Assembly: GCA_040752855.1 (NCBI GenBank)
Contig: JBFMHP010000019.1
Span: 124,001-188,000 of the forward strand
Reading direction: 5' to 3'
Length of the DNA stretch: 64,000 nt
Origin: JBFMHP01 sp040752855
GTDB lineage: Bacteria > Pseudomonadota > Gammaproteobacteria > RBG-16-57-12
Positions 58,601 through 64,000 of this stretch are shown here, piece by piece (the stretch's first letter is position 1; each line of letters starts with the position of its first letter). The notes under the pieces were generated by a model. The model saw nothing but the letters and a program-made list of their open reading frames with translations. It ran no database searches and was not told the origin of the DNA. The position numbers and the translations under genes are program-made.

Positions 58601-61600
58601 GCGATAGAAAACGTGAGGTATTCTTTTGATCGTGAGATGACAACATCGGATGCAGTAATGTCATTTCCAAAGACAATTTTGTTCGTCCCTATCGAATCAT
58701 TGATCTGATAACTACCTGCGCCACGGCCGAAGTAATACGTATCATCTTTCAAGTAATCCTGAAAAATCGGATCAGTAAATTCCAGCTTTGAGCCATTTTC
58801 GAAAACAAAATCTGTAATTTTGTGAACATCGGAATAGAACCAATTTGTAAATGTCAAAGTATCAGGTGAATCAACAATTGACATCACCAAATCATTTCCA
58901 TTGCGGCTTACTCGGACATCACTTGAGCTGACGCCTGACTTGATTAAAACTCGGTCACCGTTTACCCCATAAATGACGTCTTTGCCATATCCGCGCCCAA
59001 ACACAAACGTGTCGACCAAGCGTAAGCCCAAGCCCGCTTTTCCGTCATAATCACCTGGATACCAATATCCTTCCAGCGTATCGTTACCAGCACCTCCATC
59101 CAGAAGATCACTTCCAGCGCCACCGTTTATGTAGTCAGAACCACTTCCACCATATATTGTGTCATCTCCATCGCTACCATTAAGAGAATCATCGCCCCCA
59201 TCACCGTACAAAATGTCACGACCGATTCCACCAGATAATGCGTCATTTCCGTCGCGGCCTTCTAATACATCATTGCCAGCGCCGCCCCATATCACATCAT
59301 CCTTGGCCAATCCGACTATCGTATCGTCAATAGCCGATCCGTGAATTCTTCCAATGAAATCAGCCGAATTAATGGCAAAGCTCATTGAATTAATTTCCCT
59401 TGAGCTTAGAGTTTTTCCATCACCAAAGATAAACTCATCGATGTAAGATCCCTTACCCCAACCAGCAGTCGAGTTTGTCCCCCACCATCCCTTGATCATC
59501 AACTGATCATCTGATCCAATGACAGTAACAATCAAATCATCCCCAAAGCGGCTCAGGCGTATATCTGAAAATGCAATGTCCTCCTTAAAGCGAACACGAT
59601 TATATCCACCAGAACCTGTCTCCATAGATTCATCTATAACATCTTTTCCATAACCTCGACCAAAGGTATAAACGTCATCGTTTTTTCCTCCTCTTAAAGT
59701 GTCATCCCCGACCCCTCCATCGAGCGTATCGTAACCAATACCGCCTATCAGCATATCGTTCCCTGATAGACCGAGAAGGTCCGTTTTCGAATACTGGTTT
59801 TCGATTCCATATAGCATGTCATCTGCCGCCGTTCCGACATTTGACAAATAGTAACCTTGATTACCGAAACTCATCAGATACGCTGACTCACTAAAATAAA
59901 TGTCTTCTATCACATTAGCCGTGCCAATGAACCAGTCCTGTATTCTCAAGCTCTCTGTATTGCCAGAAAATGAAATAATTAGATCATTGCTGGACCCAGA
60001 AAATATCATATCTTCCTTCGCAAAACCGACACCAAATTCTATCTTGTCACGCACTGTATAATTCTCGGCATAGTAACCTTCATAGATAGAATCATTACCA
60101 TCGCCCAGACTAAATCTGTAGGTGTCGGCCCCTCTTCCACCATACAGATAATCTTGGCCACTACCACCGCTCAGCACATCATTACCCGCCCCGGCAACCA
60201 CAATGTCATTCATCAACGTACCGACTAATGGTGCATTTACAGCTCGTCCATCTATTACGTTTAGATTAAAGGAAGAGCCATCACCGAAGCTTATTGTAGG
60301 CCTAGTACCCGTAAGCCCGTCGGTCAGGCGTAAAAAGTCTCTATCGCTGTACATGATAAAGAGATCATTAGAAGCTTGATCTTGATAGTTGGCGAGAATT
60401 GAAATCTGACTTGCATCTAAGACTGAATCAAATACTATGGTGTTATTTCCTAGAGTATCGCTTATTTTTTCTCCTTCACCGCCGGAACTATCACCCATAT
60501 TGAAAATGTAGGTATCGTCTCCCTCACCACCATCCAATAAATCGATATTAGCTCCACCTATCAGCGTATCGTTGCCTGCACCGCCATACAGGCGATCAAG
60601 TCCGCTGCCGCCCACTAATCTATCGCTTCCCAAAACACCATACAGAATGTCGTTATCTATACCGCCTTCCAGAGTGTCATCGCCTTCGTCGCCCTGCAAA
60701 TGGTCAGCCCCAGCCCCACCACTGAGCGAGTCATTATCGATGCCGCCGAGCATACTATCGTTGCCTGCTCCTCCGGAAATAAAATCCAACCCTTCGTCAC
60801 CTTGAAGCCAGTCATCTCCAGCGTCGCCATAAATATTGTCATTACCTGCTTCGCCAAACAGGCGATCAATTCCACTGCCGCCCACTAATGTGTCTCTTCC
60901 TGAACCACCAAGCAGGATATCGTTATCTGTACCGCCATCCAATGTGTCATCGCCTTCATCACCCTGTAAATGGTCAGCGCCCATCCCACCAGATAATCTG
61001 TCGCTTCCTAGTCCACCCAGGAGAACATCATTGTCAGCACCGCCGTCTAATGCGTCGTCTCCTTCGTCACCCTGCAAATGATCAGCCCCAGCCTCACCAC
61101 TTAGCCAGTCATTATCCATGCCACCGAGCACAGTATCGTTGCCTGCGCCGCCTGAGACAAAATCCAGTCCTTCATCGCCTTGAAGCCAGTCATCTCCAGT
61201 TTCGCCATAAATATTGTCATTGCCTGAGTGGCTGTAAAGTTTGTCATTGCCATCACCACCGAAAATACTATCATCGCCACCCAAGCCGCCAACTTCATCC
61301 GCACCGGCACCGCCAGATATGTAGTCATTTCCGCCACCACCTAGAATGGAGTCGTTCCCTCCCTCACCGTAAATTTCATCATCACCATGAAGGCTGTCAT
61401 CAATATTATTGGCATCGCCGTGAAGAGTATCGTCATTGTCTCCGCCGTGTAGCTCGTCATTACCTCCTGCGCCTATCAATTTGTCAACACCGAGACCTCC
61501 ATCCATATAGTCGTTACCCATCCCTCCTTGGAGATGATCAATGCCATCTCCGCCTGTGAGCCAGTCATCACCATCCTCACCTGCCAGATAATCCGCACCG

Positions 61601-64000
61601 TCTTCTCCTTCTAGAACATCATTGCTATCTTGACCGTTTAAGTGATCGTCTCCAGCCCCCCCGCTAATAAGGTCATTACCTTCCCCACCCCGCGCAAAGT
61701 CGTTACCGCCCTCAAGAAAGATAGTGTCATCCCCGTATGCGCCATAAACAACATCGTCGCCAGCACCTGCATAAATGATGTCATTGCCTACGCCGTCATT
61801 GCTCTCGACATAGAAATTACTAAAATCATGGTGATATACAGTTTGGCCATAAGCATCAACAATTACGGTTTCTGTGACAGACCAATTAACCCATTGCCCT
61901 CCCTCCGACCATGTATCCAAATCACCGTAGATATAGTCTCTTCCTCCGCCTGTAACTATCAGGTCGTGTCCGTCCCCACCACCAACAAAATCATTACCAG
62001 ATCCAGTAAATACCTGATCATCACCGTCTGCCGCATCCACAAATTCTCCCTGAAGCCCACTTCCGATTTCTGTGGCACCTTTCAAAATGAAGTCGCTGGC
62101 CAGACCTACAAGGTCACCGTAAATGACATCATTCCCACCCGCACCATAGAGATCGTCAGCACCTTCGCCACCCTGCAGAACGTCCTGTCCACCGCCAGCC
62201 CCTAGGTAATCGCGACCATCACCACCAAAGGCAGATATGCTTCCTGGAGCAGCAACTTGCGTATATAATTCATCATCTCCGCTTCCAAGATCTATAACAT
62301 CATCCCCACCCAAACTCTTGACAACAACATCGTTTCCAACGCCAGCCAAGATGAAGTCATATTGAGAAGTATCATTAATTTCATCATCTTTATTTGTCTC
62401 TGTATCTCCTTCAATGGTGTTAAACGTTATAAAATCGTTAATCAGCTCTTGCGTAACAACGATGCCGAAATCACCACTTGTGAAATCGTTAATGACAACG
62501 CTGTTACCATCTGCCCACGTTAGAGTTAAATTAGCGTCACCACTGACGGTGATGGTCGGATCGGAGAGAAAGACTTTTGATCCATCGGATCGGATTTGAA
62601 TGAAACCGGAAACTGAGCGTCCAGATTTATCTTGAATGCGGCCTTGTCCATCTGAATCTATTATTGTGTCCTGTCCATTGATCAGGTAGGTGTCATTACC
62701 GTCGCCGCCATTCAGCGTATCGTTGCCATCACCGCCATTAAACTGGTCTGCGCCCTCGCCGCCATTCAAGGTGTCGTTGCCGGCACCGCCGCGAAGCACA
62801 TCGTCACCGGCCAAGCCATCGAGCGTGTCATTACTACCGCCGCCAAAGAGATAGTCATTGCCGGCTGTGCCTGTCAGCGTATCGCTCGCTGCGGTGCCAA
62901 ATACCAGGTTGTATTCGGATAGGGCCCATTGGGCAGCAAGCTTTTCAAGCAGGTTGAGTTCGTCCTGATCCGCGCTGCCACGGTAATCAGCCCAGGCATC
63001 AGTGGCTGCCTTGGAACCCCAGATGCCGCCGATAATGGCGGCACCAATACCCACCGCGGCCAGTACCGGGGCACTGACAACACCAACACCCACAGCGGCC
63101 GCTCCAGCAGCAATGCTAACCACAGTGGCGCCAATCGACGAGCCAGCCGCTTCGATGGCCCAGTCTTCCATGATCTTACGGGCTTTTTCGGTGTCGCCCT
63201 CTTCAGCTGCATTAGCGGATTCGCTCAGCGCGATGCCAAAAACCAGAAGGTCACCAGCCGGCCCCAACAATCGTGTGCCTAAACTCCGACTAGTTGCCTT
63301 CAGTGTGGATTTTTCTGTTTCAGTGAGCTGGGTTCGCCAAAACTCCTCAAAATGCTGCATAGCCCCCGGCTGTGCCTTTGTATACGCTTCCGGGTCCAGA
63401 ACTTCGGATTTCAAGAAATCGCCGAGGTTCAGAGAGTCGACCGCTCCCCCCACACCTGCTGCTACGTTGAAACCGCTTATGCCAAGACTCTGGAGGGAGC
63501 GTGCAGTAATCGCCTTAAACGCATCGTGCAGGCCATTACTGCGTAAATTCTCGATGGGGATGCCTTCTATGCGGGTGGCTTGGCTATGATCAAGCAAGGC
63601 AGGCAGCTCCGTCGCCCCAAACGTTCGACTGATATCAGCCACCGGCCCAAGAAAGCGCACTTCGCCAATCGTCTCGACAGCGAAACGTCGAGATGACTCG
63701 GCCCAAGGGCCGGTCTTTGCGTCTTTCAGCAGGTTATTGGCAGCATTTATTTCCGCATCGCTTTTACCATCAAGAAGGCCATTAAAAGCGTTGTTAAATG
63801 CATCGGATTTTAAAAATTGTGCAGCCTGAGTCTTATCAAGTAAGCGGAGGCCATTCGCGCTGCCATTCTCCAGCATTTCTTCGATGATGTCTGAACTCTT
63901 AACCCCACCGACTGGGCCACTGTAGAACAAGGTGACCGACCCCTGCACTTGACCGGCGGCTGCGGCCACGCTGACCCGGCTGCCCAAGTCCATCAAATTT
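55675..64000 (-). CDS. Giant RTX calcium-binding protein (N-terminus outside window)
   Basis: At least 2774 residues; the frame is still open at the right edge, so the true start is not visible. Numbering from base 63996: an N-terminal helical region to about 365, with a Gly/Ala-rich hydrophobic hairpin at about 277-327; a first block of GGxGxDxLx repeats (about 369-435); a beta spacer; a long RTX block (about 553-1165); then alternating RTX blocks and HCBP-related segments (DKIEFGVGF, SLRIQDWF, DQLMIKGWW) to about 2140; one cadherin-like/He_PIG domain (about 2145-2252; ending SDSFGMSVSDTFRVRVN); four 80-90-residue repeats with a DNVxDVV..ENVENL pattern; and a C-terminal PVIAANWQ tail that likely serves type I secretion. 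It is a probable secreted adhesin or surface protein. No secretion genes are nearby. Confidence 0.9.
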   Translation of the reverse strand, partial: NLMDLGSRVSVAAAAGQVQGSVTLFYSGPVGGVKSSDIIEEMLENGSANGLRLLDKTQAAQFLKSDAFNNAFNGLLDGKSDAEINAANNLLKDAKTGPWAESSRRFAVETIGEVRFLGPVADISRTFGATELPALLDHSQATRIEGIPIENLRSNGLHDAFKAITARSLQSLGISGFNVAAGVGGAVDSLNLGDFLKSEVLDPEAYTKAQPGAMQHFEEFWRTQLTETEKSTLKATSRSLGTRLLGPAGDLLVFGIALSESANAAEEGDTEKARKIMEDWAIEAAGSSIGATVVSIAAGAAAVGVGVVSAPVLAAVGIGAAIIGGIWGSKAATDAWADYRGSADQDELNLLEKLAAQWALSEYNLVFGTAASDTLTGTAGNDYLFGGGSNDTLDGLAGDDVLRGGAGNDTLNGGEGADQFNGGDGNDTLNGGDGNDTYLINGQDTIIDSDGQGRIQDKSGRSVSGFIQIRSDGSKVFLSDPTITVSGDANLTLTWADGNSVVINDFTSGDFGIVVTQELINDFITFNTIEGDTETNKDDEINDTSQYDFILAGVGNDVVVKSLGGDDVIDLGSGDDELYTQVAAPGSISAFGGDGRDYLGAGGGQDVLQGGEGADDLYGAGGNDVIYGDLVGLASDFILKGATEIGSGLQGEFVDAADGDDQVFTGSGNDFVGGGDGHDLIVTGGGRDYIYGDLDTWSEGGQWVNWSVTETVIVDAYGQTVYHHDFSNFYVESNDGVGNDIIYAGAGDDVVYGAYGDDTIFLEGGNDFARGGEGNDLISGGAGDDHLNGQDSNDVLEGEDGADYLAGEDGDDWLTGGDGIDHLQGGMGNDYMDGGLGVDKLIGAGGNDELHGGDNDDTLHGDANNIDDSLHGDDEIYGEGGNDSILGGGGNDYISGGAGADEVGGLGGDDSIFGGDGNDKLYSHSGNDNIYGETGDDWLQGDEGLDFVSGGAGNDTVLGGMDNDWLSGEAGADHLQGDEGDDALDGGADNDVLLGGLGSDRLSGGMGADHLQGDEGDDTLDGGTDNDILLGGSGRDTLVGGSGIDRLFGEAGNDNIYGDAGDDWLQGDEGLDFISGGAGNDSMLGGIDNDSLSGGAGADHLQGDEGDDTLEGGIDNDILYGVLGSDRLVGGSGLDRLYGGAGNDTLIGGANIDLLDGGEGDDTYIFNMGDSSGGEGEKISDTLGNNTIVFDSVLDASQISILANYQDQASNDLFIMYSDRDFLRLTDGLTGTRPTISFGDGSSFNLNVIDGRAVNAPLVGTLMNDIVVAGAGNDVLSGGSGQDYLYGGRGADTYRFSLGDGNDSIYEGYYAENYTVRDKIEFGVGFAKEDMIFSGSSNDLIISFSGNTESLRIQDWFIGTANVIEDIYFSESAYLMSFGNQGYYLSNVGTAADDMLYGIENQYSKTDLLGLSGNDMLIGGIGYDTLDGGVGDDTLRGGKNDDVYTFGRGYGKDVIDESMETGSGGYNRVRFKEDIAFSDIRLSRFGDDLIVTVIGSDDQLMIKGWWGTNSTAGWGKGSYIDEFIFGDGKTLSSREINSMSFAINSADFIGRIHGSAIDDTIVGLAKDDVIWGGAGNDVLEGRDGNDALSGGIGRDILYGDGGDDSLNGSDGDDTIYGGSGSDYINGGAGSDLLDGGAGNDTLEGYWYPGDYDGKAGLGLRLVDTFVFGRGYGKDVIYGVNGDRVLIKSGVSSSDVRVSRNGNDLVMSIVDSPDTLTFTNWFYSDVHKITDFVFENGSKLEFTDPIFQDYLKDDTYYFGRGAGSYQINDSIGTNKIVFGNDITASDVVISRSKEYLTFSIAGTEDRLRMTVSDYPGFQLVFSDSSNLPSQDYVLGINSQILLSNGVDNGAYGSVYDDIIHALDGGDEVKGHGGDDTVYGGGGNDTLYGGDGNDFLDGGSGNDILEGNYGSDTYFFGIGSGMDTIRDFDSNDSSPIQYGFTTDKLVFGPGISAADIQISTSGLGLELRIYNTEDRIIMEDWFRNPNSRIEEFVFEDGSKLPTSEGAWYSDWVDPTLRHQIIGGDRDDSLSGLLLDGGAGNDRLSGGGSGDVTYVFARGYGHDTIYAHSNYWSRPNIDPSFNERLLLGTDIGLSDIELVRNGQDLVLRIVGTHDQVTFFQWYYEDHTIGQLVFTDGSGVILTTAEIDTMVSYSNNAPVLVTPLIDQFAKEAESFRFQVPASSFVDNDAGGYLTYSATLADNSALPSWLRFDTTTRTFTGSPTVLDLGNLDVKVTASDSFGMSVSDTFRVRVNAAVGNTVLGTSANDHLTGTTGSDTLFGGAGADTLLAGFGNDIYVIDNVSDVVVENPGEGVDTIKSAVSYTLSPNVENLTLIGSSPINGSGNGLANVIAGNNDKNYLDGGIGADTLSGGLGDDTYVVDNAGDSILEYSGEGIDTVQSSIAYTLGANVENLTLTGTEGTNGTGNALGNIIVGNSGNNYLDGGAGVDTMIGGAGDDMYIVDHVMDVVTEGVNEGTDGLLSSVDYSLGANVEKLFLKMGTAAVTGTGNDLNNLLSGNDLANTLRGHGGDDYLYGGYGVDTLIGGADNDIYYVEGGDVVIENPGEGIDSVAATTDYTLEQNVENLFFLIGSSAINGTGNDLNNLISGNERDNTLFGGGGNDQILGAVGNDTLFGQDGEDTLDGGPGNDILVGASGADEYAFGRGAGEDSIYEYDPKLGVIDQLTVGTGVTADQLWFRHIGNDLEVSIIGTADRSTFKNWYLGNVYHVEQFKTADGKTLLDTQVDALVNAMAAFAPPAAGQSTLPTEYQTALNPVIAANWQ
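60555..61310 (-). repeat. Two tandem 378-bp units inside the RTX gene
   Basis: Text around 60781-60849 recurs almost unchanged at 61158-61229: TTGAAGCCAGTCATCTCCAG begins at 60802 and again at 61180, exactly 378 bases apart, equal to fourteen nonapeptides. The protein shows the same order twice (GDDWLQGDEGLDF, SGGAGND, GADHLQGDEGDD). The outer limits are approximate. Confidence 0.7.

Noticed and set aside
56037..61559. Regular short repeats in the last 8 kb, reminiscent of a CRISPR array
   Set aside because: The 27-bp periodicity is the coding trace of GGxGxDxLx nonapeptides in an uninterrupted frame; there are no identical repeats with unique spacers and no cas genes.

Overview
The window looks like the chromosome of a free-living, flagellated gammaproteobacterium, most likely one with a respiratory or sulfur/iron-type lifestyle. 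The supports are recBCD, cmoAB, a PhoPQ pair, MazG, PpnN and YcgL, a polar-type flagellar layout (flgN-flgM-flgA divergent from cheV-cheR-flgBCDEFGHIJKL, the order known from Pseudomonas and Vibrio), sigma-54-type flagellar promoters, a triheme c7-type cytochrome and a small cytochrome c. The genus cannot be named from sequence alone. Most of the window is GC-rich and densely coding. The giant gene at the right end is visibly more AT-rich.

Layout. 1-10 kb: 3' part of slt, convergent purT, a periplasmic cytochrome c with a clear terminator, phoP-phoQ, an unknown gene behind a sigma-54-like promoter, cmoA-cmoB and tex. 10-17 kb: tRNA-Asp, gpmI, a secreted RCC1-repeat protein, an unknown protein, then a cobalamin salvage run (btuF-like, cobU, cobT, cobS). 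17-21.8 kb: a candidate minus-strand small RNA with a Fur-like dyad on its promoter, the triheme cytochrome, ppnN, a cupredoxin, a small acidic protein and a degenerate PAP2-like protein. 21.8-30.4 kb: recC-recB-recD as one overlapping operon. 30.4-32.8 kb: a candidate CsrB/RsmZ-type RNA (nine GGA triplets within 123 nt and a UUCG-capped terminator), a porin and mazG. 32.8-47.7 kb: the flagellar and chemotaxis block, ending with a PilZ brake gene (ycgR). 47.7-50.9 kb: a three-gene arsenosugar-type cassette divergent from an ECF-like sigma factor with its zinc-finger anti-sigma. 51-55.5 kb: tRNA-Arg, a GAF histidine kinase, a MITE-like inverted-repeat element, a beta-barrel protein, YcgL, a HAD hydrolase, a cluster of intergenic palindromes and a YgiM-like SH3 protein. 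55.7-64 kb: a giant RTX calcium-binding protein that runs off the right edge.

How the parts fit. The flagellar block carries readable promoters: sigma-54 (GG-N10-GC) sites before flgB and flgA, and sigma-28-like sites before flgM and cheV. This suggests the usual hierarchy, with sigma-54 for hook-basal body genes and FliA for late genes and FlgM. YcgR would couple cyclic-di-GMP to motility, and a CsrB-like RNA would, if real, tie carbon or Gac signalling to the same lifestyle switch. The giant RTX protein is a plausible adhesin or surface-layer product, but no type I secretion genes lie in the window.

The least expected signals are non-coding: the CsrB-like RNA at 30.43-30.60 kb with a GacA-box-like palindrome upstream, the small RNA at 17.23-17.35 kb, the sigma-54-like promoter in front of an unknown gene at 5.5 kb, and a 378-bp (14 x 9 residue) duplication inside the RTX gene.
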